DNA from: Porites lobata
Lineage: Eukaryota > Cnidaria > Anthozoa > Scleractinia > Poritidae
Assembly (NCBI GenBank): GCA_942486035.1
Contig: CALNXK010000008.1
Coordinates: forward strand, 5,071,001 to 5,135,000
Direction of reading: 5' to 3'
DNA length: 64,000 nucleotides
Position 1 is the first letter of the stretch; every line of letters begins with the position of its first letter. A program made the translations under genes and the position numbers. The notes beneath the pieces were generated by a model, which was not told the origin of the DNA, did no database searches, and saw nothing but the letters and a program-made list of their open reading frames with translations. Shown piece by piece: positions 57,501 to 64,000 of the stretch.

Positions 57501-60500
57501 TGTGACCTCCGCCTCTCCGCATCGAAGACGATCATCAATCCTCGGTCCACAACAATACTGGGATGGATTTGGAACGCTGGCACTTTAAGAGCAAGCCCTC
57601 ACCGCATCGCCACCCTCGCCTCGTGTCCTGAACCCGAAACCGTTGGCCGCATGCGATCATTCATAGGAGCATACAAGGTGCTCTCCCGCGTAATTCCCGG
57701 GTGCTCGTCACTCCTTGCACAACTTGATGACACCGTAGCTGGCCGCGAATCTAAAGAACACATACAATGGTCAGCCGACCTCCGAACTTCGTTCCTCCAT
57801 GCCCAGAAAGCCCTCTCCACTGCTCGCACCATCTCGCTACCCAAACCAAGTGACCAGTTGTGGATTGTGACCGACGGGGCGGTCCGTAAGCCTGGAATAG
57901 GAGCCACGCTTTACGTCACCCGTGACAACAAACTACATTTGGCAGGGTTCTTTAGCACAAAGCTACGTGGCTCACAACCGACATGGTTACCGTGTGAGGT
58001 GGAGGCCCTAGCTATTGCCGTTGCCACCAAGCACTTCAGCCCGTACCTAATCCAATCCCTTCACAAGGCCTGCATCCTAACCGACAGCAAACCGTGCGTA
58101 CAGGCATTTGAAAAACTCTGTCGCGGGGAGTTTTCCACTAGCCCTCGCGTCTCCACCTTTCTATCAACTGTGAGCCGGTATCAAGCGTCCGTCAGACATG
58201 TATCCGGATCTGCGATCCTACCCTCTGATTTCGCCAGCCGCAACGCACCCCCTTGCGAAGACGAAGCCTGCCAGATCTGCGCCTTCACAAAACTCACCCA
58301 AGACTCCGTTGTCAGAAACACATCGGTACAGGATATACTGCGTGGTGATGAGCGCCTACCCTTCACCAGCCGCACTGCCTGGTTAGCCATTCAGGCCGAA
58401 TGTGCCGATCTGCGGCGTACTCGCGCCCACTTACAACAAGGGACACGCCCTTCGAAGAAACTTACCAACATAAAAGATGTTGAAAGATACCTGAACGTCG
58501 CTACCATTGCAAAAGATGGCTTGCTCGTTGTCCGACGTGATGAACCCCTTGTACCTAGCCGCGAGTGCATCATTGTCCCTCGACAAGTGCTTGATGGACT
58601 GCTGACAGCCCTACACTTGCAGCTCACCCATCCGTCGAGCCATCAACTCCAGGCTGTAACCAACCGGTACCTATATGCCTTAGACATACACAAGGCCATC
58701 GACCGCGTGACCCAAGCTTGCCACATCTGTGCCTCTCTACGCCAAACTCCGAAAATGCGCGTGGAGCAGTCGTCCTGCCCCCCTCCCGACGCAGTTGGCG
58801 TATCATTTGCCGCAGATGTCATCAAACGCTCAAGACAACTTGTGCTTGTACTACGTGAGTGCGTGACATCGTTTACAGCCACAACCCTGCTGGAAGACGA
58901 GCGTCACAACACTCTGCGCGACGCTCTTATCCGTCTTTGTGTCCAACTACGTCCACTAGATGGACCAACAGCCGTCATACGTACCGACCCAGCCCCAGGA
59001 TTCAAAGCACTCAGGGATGATCAACTACTGAAACACCACAGGATCACCCTTGAGATCGGCGACGCCAAAAACAGAAACAAGAACCCTATTGCAGAGCGGG
59101 CAGTACAGGAGGTCGAAAGCGAACTACTCCGCCATGATCCACTAGGCGGTCCAGTAAACCACGTGCAACTCGCCGTGGTCACAGCCAATCTAAACGCGCG
59201 CCTTCGCTCACGTGGTCTTTCCGCAAGAGAGATGTGGACCCAACGTGATCAGTTCACAAACCAGCAGATCCCCCTACAAGACCAGGACATCATCCTACGA
59301 CAACATACACAACGGTTGTCTAACCACCCCCACAGTGAGAAGTCAAAGACACCTATCTCAAAGAGCACCCCCACTGACCGCGTTGCTGTAGGTGATTTAG
59401 TCTACCTCTGTGCCGATCGGAACAAGACCAGAGCCCGCGATCGCTACCTTGTCGTAGAAATAACCGGCTCGTTCTGCAACGTCAAGAAATTTGTTGGCTC
59501 CCAACTCCGCAGCACGTCTTACCGAGTGAAGATGTCTGAGTGTTATCGAGTCCCATCCGAAGTCGTGAACCACAGACCACCTGCTCCCAATAGGGACGCA
59601 GACTCATCATCTGACGAAACTCCACCAACACAGCCAGAACCACCGCCTCCGCCAACCATTCCGTGCGCGATCTCGACACCTTCTACCCAGGAATTCCCCC
59701 ACCTTGATGACTTCCATACCAGCCACGATAAGTCTCACGATACCGTGACCGTGACCCACCCTGATGAAACCAGAGACCCCTATGCTAGCGACAGCGAATC
59801 AGATGCCACCCCCCCTCCTCGCCGATCCACACGTGAGCGACGCCGGCCCGCACGTTTTGAGGACTTTGATATGGATTAATTAGCCAGTGGTCCTCGTGAC
59901 CCACACTAGAAACTGTTAAAGTTTTATTGTTATTCATGTTAGCCGTTTACATGTACCTAGATTTTTCTATAACCATTGGGCTCATACCATATTTGTAAGA
60001 GTAAAGAAAGGAAAAAGAGGCCACGCCAGTACCGGTCAGCGGTACTGTAGATAAGGACACGCGCCCTAGACGCTCTCGTGTCTCGCTCTTGAGGTTGTTC
60101 TGTATTTCGCTGTTGTGCCTACAGTAGCATTAAAGTAGCAGTTGCTTTACCTGAACCGTGTCATCGATCGACCGACTCTCTCTTTACTGGCGTTGGTATT
60201 TCTGCTGAACCTTGTACAGATCTTAAGTTATAGCCATGGCTGGTATTTGGCTTTGTGAGAAAAATTTTATTTGGGTGTTTAATATCATTATTACAATATT
60301 ATTCTTTCTAATTCATGCATTGTCGCTACTTTGCACCTGTCCTCTAACGTTGGAAGGGATGTTCTTGGTGTCCCGATGATATCTAGGCACCTGTTTTGTA
60401 TAGACTATAACTCCTCTGTAAGGTACTGTAAACCACCCCACAATGGGGAGGCATATTCGAGAAGTGGGTGTATCTTGGTACAACATGTCGTAATGCCAAT

Positions 60501-62609
60501 CTCTGTATGTAGGTTTGCTTTCCTGCATTCCCTCAAATAATACAATCTCTGGCTGGCTTTCTTTACTGTCTGTTCAAAATGGTAATTCCAGCATAGGTTG
60601 TCTTGTTGCCATAGCCCCAGTAGCTAAAACTTGGAAAGTAAGTAAAGTACTGGTAATATTTTAAAGTAATATTCTAAAGTAAGTCTTAAGTAATATTATT
60701 TTCTTGGTGACAAGAGGATCCTGCAATCCTAGTCTCCAGGTTGCTTTACCCATGCGTGGCACCTACTTATACCCAGCTTTGTGTGGACTTCCACTAAGAA
60801 TGAGTGGAATGCCTGGCAGAACGCTAAGCCTTGGCAATGCTTATTTTGACCATCTATCATGAAACTTATGCAAAGGCTTTCTTTTTGCATCTGCATAATT
60901 TGCATGTTTAGCTGTTTGTTTAACTTCATTTATTTTCCAAGCACATTGTTGGAGCAAGAGCATTTTGACCTTTGATTTTTGTCCCCCATACTCCATGACC
61001 TTTGGTTATTACATGTACTAGTAACTACATGTACAAGTACAGTGTACTGTTACTTTAAAAGCCCATAAACACCTGAAATATTTCTGGAATGCTGTCTTTC
61101 TTATGGCCAGTCACTTTGGGTGTCAGAACAACTGAGCTTGCCACAAAACCACAAATTAATAATTTGCTGGTTAGAATTTAGTTTTCTCATGCCTGAGTTA
61201 CTTTTTCTTGTGTTCACAGTTTTATAAGTTCCACAGTAAACAAGCTAAAAAAAGAATGTCTGTTTCCAATTTGCATGTTGGACAAAAAAAGCTATGAGTA
61301 TTTTAACTTCTAATATTATTATTTTGTTTAACATTTTGCGTTTGTATTTACTTAATAGTTTGACAATGTGAAAAATGTGTTGAGAGCAATAGAGGAGGCT
61401 GAGAGGGCTGGGCTTGTTGACACCATAAAGAAGCTGTTTTTGCTGTCTGATAATTTAGCAAGGTAACTCAGTGAATGACAAGTAACGTTTTTACTGCGCT
61501 TTTCAGAAACAGGCAAACTCTAAAGTTCAAAAGCCACCTTCACAATTGCATTTTTTGCTGCCGTCAATCATAATTACAATATCATAAGCAACAAACCTTT
61601 AAACAAAGAAACACTCACAACAGATTGAAATCCACCAATCACTGATCACAAACCATGACCTTTTGAACCTGTTCAAGTTAAGTCTTGTTTGCTAAGATGA
61701 TTGGCGCCAGGGAAAAATGCAAACGTCAGTTGGCTTTTGAACTTCATAGTTCGTGTGTTTTTGAAAAGCGCCATAACTGACTAACATGTACATTGTAATG
61801 ATGATATTATTTAGCTTAATGTGTTTTAAAAGAAGTAATTTCTGTAGAACCCTTTGAAGACGGGGAAGAGGAAAGGGCCTACTGGATGGAGGGGACCATC
61901 CAGAGGGGGGCTAAAAGGATAACTGAGTATGTCCATCAATACGTATGCACTATTCAGAGTAATGTTATAAGTACTGCCTTTGAATGAGCACTGCCTCTCC
62001 CTCTTCATCAAGAATGTAATGCCTTTTCAGCAACATTTGTTCTTTGAAGACAACTCAAAATGAAAATTAACATTATTATTGTAACCCATCTTCATTAGCC
62101 TGCTACTAAAGAGTGTAAGCACCACACAAATGGAAATTTATTATGTGTTTTAGCTCTTTGTGGGAGAAATAATAGAGTTCTAAAAAGTGATGTGTGAAAA
62201 ATAAATTTGTGAAATTATGGGATTTGTCAGGATATTCTGAAAGAACAACATCTATATTTGACTCACTGCTAATGCTATGAACTCAGTCAAATTTAGAAGG
62301 ATCTGTATGGAGTCATTGGAGCATAACTGGGCTAATATCTCAGAGACAATTTGCCCCGAAATGCTGGTTTTTGGCAAGTAGACCTCTTGGTTGTTGTTCT
62401 TTCAGAATATCCTGACAAATCCCATAATTTCACAAATTTAATTTTCATCTGTACATTGTCTGGGTAACTTTAAAATGGAAATAATACTGTTTTGCAATGT
62501 ATGAATTTAGTCTCTTTATATACCGGTAGTTTACTTAACCATTTGTGTGTGTTTCTCTGTTTTCTTTGTTCTTGTGTCCCTGACCTAAACATGTAAACAT
62601 CAGTCTTTT

Positions 62610-62662
<53 letters not shown>

Positions 62663-62663
62663 C

Positions 62664-62721
<58 letters not shown>

Positions 62722-62730
62722 GAAATAAAG

Positions 62731-62763
<33 letters not shown>

Positions 62764-63717
62764 CATGACATCATCACTTTAGAACTCTTTTGTTAGGGGG
62801 TTTACAATGTATTCTGTATTGATTGCCAGTGTGCATTTTCTGTTGTGTTGATGGGGAAACGTGTTTCACAGTCAAGGACTGGTGACCTTAGGTGGTCCAG
62901 TATATTATTAAATAGTGTGTATTAAAATAATGACTGAAAATCAATAATGGAACTGTGGGGTGAAGAATAAAAATGAAAGAAGATCATCACAGTTATAGAC
63001 ATGTCTGTGCAGTTGCGAAAAAAAGCCTGAAAAACGTCAGGCTTATATGGGATTTGAGCCCTTGAATTCCATGCAATACCATTGCAGCACTCTACTAATT
63101 GAGCTATTTGGCTTGTTAGCTCAACAGTAGAGTGCTGCACTGTTATTGTAGAGGTCAACGGTTTGATTCCTGAATATACAAGCCTGAATTTTTTCAGGCT
63201 TTCTTTTCAAAACTGCAAAGTTAGTGTCTATAACTGCAATGATCTTTCATTTAATAGTGTTTATTCTCAATTTGAAAATTCTCATTACAGTTGTACCAAT
63301 TTCTACCAGTTAAGTAGTGACATTAAAAGGAATCCTAAGAGTCCTAAGAGTCCTAAGAGTGATCAGCATCAAATTTCTCCTTGTAATATCAATGCTTTGT
63401 AAAGTTACAGAGTGGTCATGTGAATTACTGACATGTTCACACACGATGAATTTGCTTGATATTTTGTCAACTTCTCCCCACTACTTCTGTAGGAAATGAA
63501 TGGGGGTAACAAATGAGAATTTAAATTTTGATCTGAGGGTTTAAAGGGTTAAAATAAATACAAGTCAGGATAAGGCCTTACAGAGTTCAAAGAGGGGTGG
63601 TGACTGTATCATTTGGTCGAGTCCATGAGTTTACTTTTTGATTTGGGTTTTCTTTAACAGGCAGTATGCATGTATTTGTTTTATGGCAATTAACAAGATA
63701 GAAACAGGGAAGAAAAG
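48457..63717 (+). CDS. FIBP: FIBP (acidic FGF intracellular-binding protein), 5' and middle exons
   Basis: FIBP is a conserved cytosolic/nuclear protein that binds internalised FGF1. Five exons were recognised: 48457-48538 (ATG), 51659-51857, 52714-52840, 61359-61462 and 63661-63717. The gene continues past the window. Diagnostic stretches are FIDPEVYDLWLRGF, RLFYILERFLQSPP, VVRELLGKKL, KTNITLKSCRRQ, IKKLFLLSDNLAR and KIETGKK. Junction phases agree: 1, 2, 0, 2. A short segment expected between the first two exons by comparison with vertebrate FIBP (about 15 residues around a DAV motif) was not located, so one small exon may be missing from this model. The third recognised intron (8.5 kb) carries a sense-oriented LTR retrotransposon. 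The gene looks intact otherwise. Confidence 0.88.
48733..48995. mobile_element. 263-bp MITE, AGGCCATCCTC ends
   Basis: Left end AGGCCATCCTCTTTTTTCTG with GTTTAGCGTCG. The right end has the complement, CGACGCTAAACG then poly-A-rich, then GAGGATGGCCT. In the first FIBP intron. Confidence 0.7.
49584..49715. mobile_element. truncated CAGGGTTGTC-type MITE
   Basis: Shares TAGGGTTGTCAAAAGTAG and AAATATCCCTGGACTGG with the full element at 50744-50934. It lacks the right end. Confidence 0.55.
49761..49972 (+). other. orphan exon-like ORF in FIBP intron
   Basis: A 212 bp open stretch bounded by a CTCTACAG acceptor and a CCAG|GTATTT donor. It encodes residues with YHEKCQETQYFACTALLNK and ending GGGAKKSKP. 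It does not match FIBP and I do not recognise a domain. It may be an exon of another gene, a retro-fragment or transposon-derived. Confidence 0.35.
50425..50990. repeat. third, diverged copy of the 17905-18210 segment
   Basis: Shared runs include TTTCTAAGGCTTACTTTC, AAATAAAATGAACTG and GTGCATGGAACCTTGC. The order is the same as in 17905-18210. The MITE at 50744-50934 interrupts it, and the two duplication copies show the unoccupied site. Confidence 0.75.
50744..50934. mobile_element. MITE, CAGGGTTGTC...GACAACCCTG ends
   Basis: Starts CAGGGTTGTCAAAAGTAG and ends CTGACAACCCTG. The flanks AAACAGA and ATACAGA form a target duplication of 6-7 bp with one mismatch. The empty site ATACAGAG is seen at about 18168 and 39055. 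Confidence 0.8.
50991..51658. other. FIBP intron, nothing recognised
   Basis: AT-rich intron sequence ending in a pyrimidine tract and TAG acceptor at 51656-51658. I looked here for a missing small FIBP exon and did not find one. Confidence 0.4.
51659..51857 (+). CDS. FIBP: FIBP exon
   Basis: Acceptor TTTCTGCTAG, donor AA|GTAAGA, enters phase 1 and leaves phase 2. It encodes SDTHDQFRLFYILERFLQ and a following MLIE helix. Confidence 0.88.
51858..52713. other. FIBP intron
   Basis: AT-rich with a C-rich tract at about 52045-52078. Nothing else recognised. Confidence 0.4.
52714..52840 (+). CDS. FIBP: FIBP exon
   Basis: Acceptor TTTGATAG, donor CGACAG|GTTTGT, leaving phase 0. It encodes VVRELLGKKLTGRLRKDL and KTNITLKSCRRQ, the best-conserved part of the family. 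Confidence 0.92.
52841..53805. other. FIBP intron, left part
   Basis: Nothing recognised apart from AT-rich unique sequence. The short ORFs at 53538-53885 have no domain and run into the MITE. Confidence 0.4.
53806..53985. mobile_element. MITE with perfect 15-bp TIR and 6-bp TSD
   Basis: Starts CAGGGTTCTCAATAG and ends CTATTGAGAACCCTG, an exact inverted match. The 6-bp duplication TGCCAA is at 53800-53805 and 53986-53991. Internal CCTACTT phrases repeat as in the other CAGGGT elements. Confidence 0.85.
54269..54458. mobile_element. MITE, TACAGTGGAAC-type ends
   Basis: Starts TACAGTGGAACTCC and ends with the complement of TACAGTAAAACCCTGCC. Internal GAGGTGGCCATA is repeated twice. Pogo/Tc1-like end type. 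Confidence 0.6.
54490..54699 (-). mobile_element. 3' tail of LINE remnant, split by the LTR element
   Basis: Read on the minus strand, this continues from the LINE remnant at 60193-60600 across the LTR retrotransposon and ends in an (ATT)n tail (plus-strand 54493-54509). A 3' ATT repeat is typical of CR1/L2-like LINEs. Confidence 0.5.
54700..54868 (+). repeat. 5' LTR
   Basis: 169 bp, same as 60024-60192 except for one base (A in GGACAGCGG here, T in the 3' copy). Ends are CGCCAGTA and TACTGGCG, an 8-bp perfect inverted pair instead of the usual TG...CA. Confidence 0.92.
54869..54886 (+). promoter_or_regulatory. tRNA primer-binding site
   Basis: TGGTGGCAGCGC follows the 5' LTR without a gap. 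It begins with TGG, complementary to the CCA end of a tRNA. Its position fixes the right boundary of the LTR. Confidence 0.75.
55015..55237 (+). pseudogene. gag N-terminal region, frameshifted
   Basis: From the ATG at 55015 the frame encodes a tryptophan-containing start (QWSLSKNESINSFENW, then LLYTLSLDSNF), which is gag-like. It hits TGA at 55171. The frame that leads into the downstream gag ORF is open before 55238 (it reads RRKTARQKVNFLEL just upstream), so a shift of one base is needed near 55140-55165. Probably a small deletion. Confidence 0.55.
55238..56788 (+). CDS. gag-pro: gag-protease polyprotein (main part)
   Basis: 516 codons from an internal ATG at 55238. The true protein likely starts upstream. 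A capsid-like helical region comes first (GAHFLDFAGLHLEADERPED, LTWLKLIHPELP). A zinc knuckle C-x2-C-x8-H-x4-C lies at about 55792-55845, and an aspartic protease with IDSGATGN lies at about 56069-56092 with a later VDILAGTPFM segment. The end overlaps pol by 137 bp in a different frame. Pol is reached by a +1 shift or by independent initiation. The neighbouring upstream frame ends in TAA that overlaps this ATG (TAATG, 55236-55240). Confidence 0.85.
   Translation: MLGQIANYCSVISRTSLVKNSTSIHPVWNMIRAHFGFQVTGAHFLDFAGLHLEADERPEDLFQRLMAFVEDTLLRANSLSHHGEVTTEDEELTPTLENFIVLTWLKLIHPELPKLVKQRYGTELRSRTLASIKPEISQALTSLLDEIRTADDAKIMRTAVTNYRRPLGVKTPYKATTRPSRPTKSCPLCKQAGRPDNHFLSECNFLPDQDRKYIAKARQIADIFDAPHEPETTPDMTDPESDTDDARPGPGPKVFRIQTRQSPYLDMFYSHYPVRITIDSGATGNMIRHTVVQRLGCHMTSSSQSVHQADGSSPLQVVGETRFLLSREGRDFTFEGLVVENLDVDILAGTPFMETNDIAVRPAKPQVILQNGSIVSYGSPHPATVNPAARRAIVLRSPPTSMTVWPGEFVEVDLPHDAPTDSEYALEPRTDAPSVRQLSASQLWPTPRIVSSVAGKIRIPNLSSEPHFLKRNEHFCQVRATFTPEPLGDNSPPNSQATSQTISTYPRYKTLVNRTP
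56652..59879 (+). CDS. pol: pol polyprotein: RT, RNase H, integrase
   Basis: 1075 codons, uninterrupted. The reverse transcriptase region (about residues 150-320) has LVTAFADVGRYSKP, SDLTSAFYQIPLS and the catalytic ADDLYCGG, with alanine at the first variable position of the usual xxDD box. RNase H follows (VTDGAVRKPG, CEVEAL, LTDSKPCV). Integrase has an H-H-C-C zinc-binding part (LTHPSSH ... CHIC) and a D-D-35-E type core (FAADV, IRTDPAPGF, NPIAERAVQEVE). The C-terminal region with YLVVEITGSFCNVKKF is an integrase tail, followed by a proline-rich and then arginine-rich end. The whole frame looks functional. Confidence 0.92.
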   Translation: MSTSARYAPPSHQNPSATTHPPTAKPPPKPSVPIPGTKHSSTVRLDPDNLLPRDIRAKFTSLLDEYDHVFDPNIKGYNGAEGPFEARVNMGPVEPPQRKGRLPQYARHQLVELQQKFDELEALGVFSRPEDINVTVEYLNPSFLVKKPSGGSRLVTAFADVGRYSKPQPSLMPDVDSTLRHIAQWKHIIASDLTSAFYQIPLSRASMKYCGIATPFRGVRVYTRSAMGIPGSETALEELMCRVLGHLLEEGVVAKIADDLYCGGNTPQEPLRNWRKVLEALHKCDLRLSASKTIINPRSTTILGWIWNAGTLRASPHRIATLASCPEPETVGRMRSFIGAYKVLSRVIPGCSSLLAQLDDTVAGRESKEHIQWSADLRTSFLHAQKALSTARTISLPKPSDQLWIVTDGAVRKPGIGATLYVTRDNKLHLAGFFSTKLRGSQPTWLPCEVEALAIAVATKHFSPYLIQSLHKACILTDSKPCVQAFEKLCRGEFSTSPRVSTFLSTVSRYQASVRHVSGSAILPSDFASRNAPPCEDEACQICAFTKLTQDSVVRNTSVQDILRGDERLPFTSRTAWLAIQAECADLRRTRAHLQQGTRPSKKLTNIKDVERYLNVATIAKDGLLVVRRDEPLVPSRECIIVPRQVLDGLLTALHLQLTHPSSHQLQAVTNRYLYALDIHKAIDRVTQACHICASLRQTPKMRVEQSSCPPPDAVGVSFAADVIKRSRQLVLVLRECVTSFTATTLLEDERHNTLRDALIRLCVQLRPLDGPTAVIRTDPAPGFKALRDDQLLKHHRITLEIGDAKNRNKNPIAERAVQEVESELLRHDPLGGPVNHVQLAVVTANLNARLRSRGLSAREMWTQRDQFTNQQIPLQDQDIILRQHTQRLSNHPHSEKSKTPISKSTPTDRVAVGDLVYLCADRNKTRARDRYLVVEITGSFCNVKKFVGSQLRSTSYRVKMSECYRVPSEVVNHRPPAPNRDADSSSDETPPTQPEPPPPPTIPCAISTPSTQEFPHLDDFHTSHDKSHDTVTVTHPDETRDPYASDSESDATPPPRRSTRERRRPARFEDFDMD
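60000..60020 (+). promoter_or_regulatory. polypurine tract
   Basis: GTAAAGAAAGGAAAAAGAGG lies three bases before the 3' LTR. It is the expected plus-strand primer site. Confidence 0.65.
60024..60192 (+). repeat. 3' LTR
   Basis: 169 bp, one base different from 54700-54868. Same CGCCAGTA and TACTGGCG ends. Confidence 0.92.
60193..60600 (-). pseudogene. LINE ORF2 C-terminal remnant
   Basis: On the minus strand, a frame ending at TAA (60293-60291) encodes RLYYLRECRKANL and HPLLEYASPLWGGLQYL, then SIQNRCLDIIGTPRTSLPTL. These are hallmarks of the ORF2 tail of CR1/L2/jockey-type LINEs. One in-frame stop (60407-60405) interrupts it. The LTR retrotransposon is inserted just downstream of its stop. 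Confidence 0.75.
60601..61358. other. FIBP intron, right part
   Basis: AT-rich unique sequence with CATGTAC(T)AGTA motifs near 61010-61040. Nothing further recognised before the acceptor at 61356-61358. Confidence 0.4.
61359..61462 (+). CDS. FIBP: FIBP exon
   Basis: Acceptor CTTAATAG, donor AG|GTAACT, enters phase 0 and leaves phase 2. It encodes FDNVKNVLRAIEEAER and IKKLFLLSDNLAR. Confidence 0.9.
61463..62201. other. FIBP intron, nothing recognised
   Basis: Contains no convincing exon. An 18-20 bp inverted match to about 62770-62792 (AGAGTTCTAAA(AA)GTGATG) begins at about 62173. Confidence 0.4.
62202..62440. mobile_element. MITE with 49-bp near-perfect inverted arms
   Basis: Arm 62202-62250 (TAAATTTGTGAAATTATGGG ...) matches the complement of 62392-62440 with no visible mismatch. 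The 141-bp centre has TCATTGGAGCATAACTGGGC. It may be the inner part of a larger element, since a further inverted match lies at 62173-62192 and 62770-62792. Confidence 0.75.
62690..62762 (+). repeat. LINE/SINE-like tail with (GTT)n
   Basis: TATTATGGGGTGAAATAAAG is followed by about ten GTT units (62734-62762). This resembles the 3' end of a CR1/L2-like retroposon. Confidence 0.55.
62972..63112 (-). mobile_element. tRNA-derived SINE-like sequence (left half)
   Basis: On the minus strand it begins GCCAAATAGCTCAATTAGTAG (box A), followed by AGGGCTCAAATCC (box B-like), then a hairpin AGCCTGACG...CAGGCTTT and a tail with CAGTTGCG...ATAACTGTGATGATC. Head-to-head with the next entry. Confidence 0.7.
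63112..63262 (+). mobile_element. tRNA-derived SINE-like sequence (right half)
   Basis: GGCTTGTTAGCTCAACAGTAG (box A) and GGTTTGATTCC (box B, 63160-63170), then AGCCTGAATTTTTTCAGGCT hairpin and a tail with ATAACTGCAATGATCTTTC. It pairs with the left half over about 140 bp, making a nearly symmetrical palindrome centred near 63113. Confidence 0.72.
63263..63660. other. FIBP intron end
   Basis: Contains three tandem GAGTCCTAA units at about 63337-63360. Acceptor TCTTTAACAG ends at 63660. Confidence 0.4.
63661..63717 (+). CDS. FIBP: FIBP exon (last in window)
   Basis: Acceptor TTTAACAG, donor AAAAG|GTTGGT, phase 2 in and phase 2 out. It encodes QYACICFMAINKIETGKK, matching the family's ETGKK segment. 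The gene continues to the right. Confidence 0.85.
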
Positions 63718-64000
63718 GTTGGTAATTCAAATGCCTGTCAACAATGATTCAACAACTCTATTCAAGTAATAATGTTTTGCTTATGAAAACAGTTACTGGA
63801 CTCAGTTCACCAGACTGTTCAAACAAAACCCACCGCTACATGTACACTGTATGTCTATAGTTTGTTGTTATTTGATTTTTATCCACCTGACAAAATTAAT
63901 AATCATTATTTTTAGTTTTTTATAAGTTTTCTCAAGATTTTCAGCTTTAAATAGCACTCAGGATACTGTTATAGATAATCGCGTGTCATCCCTACCATGC

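Larger units (their letters stand above)
54700..60192 (+). mobile_element. LTR retrotransposon (Ty3/Gypsy-like), recent insertion
   Basis: The 5.5 kb element has 169-bp LTRs, a primer-binding site directly after the 5' LTR (54869), gag-protease and pol frames, and a purine tract before the 3' LTR (about 60000-60020). Domain order is gag zinc knuckle, protease, reverse transcriptase, RNase H, integrase, which fits Ty3/Gypsy. One base difference between LTRs points to a young insertion. No perfect target duplication is visible: the flanks are TTTG and TTGG, sharing only TTG. It sits in sense orientation in a FIBP intron and inside a LINE remnant. The gag N-terminal region is frameshifted, so this copy may not be autonomous. 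Confidence 0.9.

Noticed and set aside
60313..60528. 71-codon minus ORF near the LTR element
   Set aside because: It is the out-of-frame shadow of the LINE ORF2 remnant on the same strand.
63040..63180. Genuine tRNA genes
   Set aside because: A and B boxes are present but the arms do not fold into proper acceptor stems, and the tail with the CAGGCT hairpin is repeat-like; SINE-type origin fits better.

Overview
This is eukaryotic genomic DNA, most likely from an anthozoan cnidarian and plausibly a stony coral. The evidence is AT-rich repeat-dense intergenic DNA, multi-exon genes with GT-AG introns that resemble animal FIBP and TAF6L, intronless KLHL and rhodopsin-type GPCR genes, and dense MITEs and tRNA-derived repeats of cnidarian type. 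The species cannot be fixed from the sequence alone.

The left two thirds are a direct segmental duplication. Copy 1 spans about 575-20455 and copy 2 about 24677-41355, separated by a 4.2 kb spacer. The proximal end lies inside a 1.67 kb foldback element (163-1832). The distal end lies inside a MITE (20160-20529). Copy 2 is about 3.2 kb shorter because of four main indels: copy-1-only blocks at about 9926-11334, 12421-13600, 15881-16010 and 16965-17354. Each copy carries, on the minus strand, a two-exon gene for a small secreted peptide with eight cysteines (4432-3051 and 28527-27146) and a BTB-BACK-Kelch gene. The Kelch gene is intact in copy 1 (14695-16431). In copy 2 it is a pseudogene (36085-37691) with a 130 bp frameshifting deletion and a nonsense codon. 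The rest is repeats: nested MITEs, microsatellites and minisatellites.

The spacer (20456-24676) holds four 3' exons of an uncharacterised plus-strand gene (21056-23776). Its second exon carries a frameshift.

The right third is ordinary gene territory with further repeats. It holds the 3' half of a TAF6L-like gene on the minus strand (42964-44732), whose 5' exons were not found. Next is an intronless class A GPCR (45579-46720) broken by a one-base frameshift in TM5. Then comes the 5' and middle part of FIBP on the plus strand (48457 to beyond the right edge), with five recognised exons. Intron 3 of the recognised exons (52841-61358) holds a young LTR retrotransposon (54700-60192). Its 169 bp LTRs differ by one base and have unusual CGCC...GGCG ends. 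It is inserted in an older LINE remnant. Other FIBP introns contain MITEs with 6-bp target duplications, a head-to-head pair of tRNA-derived SINE-like sequences and long inverted repeats.

The most novel protein-coding item is the duplicated pair of eight-cysteine secreted peptides, which short-ORF scans miss because the peptide appears only when exon phase is followed. The most informative structural item is the duplication itself, whose paired copies give filled and empty sites for several mobile elements.
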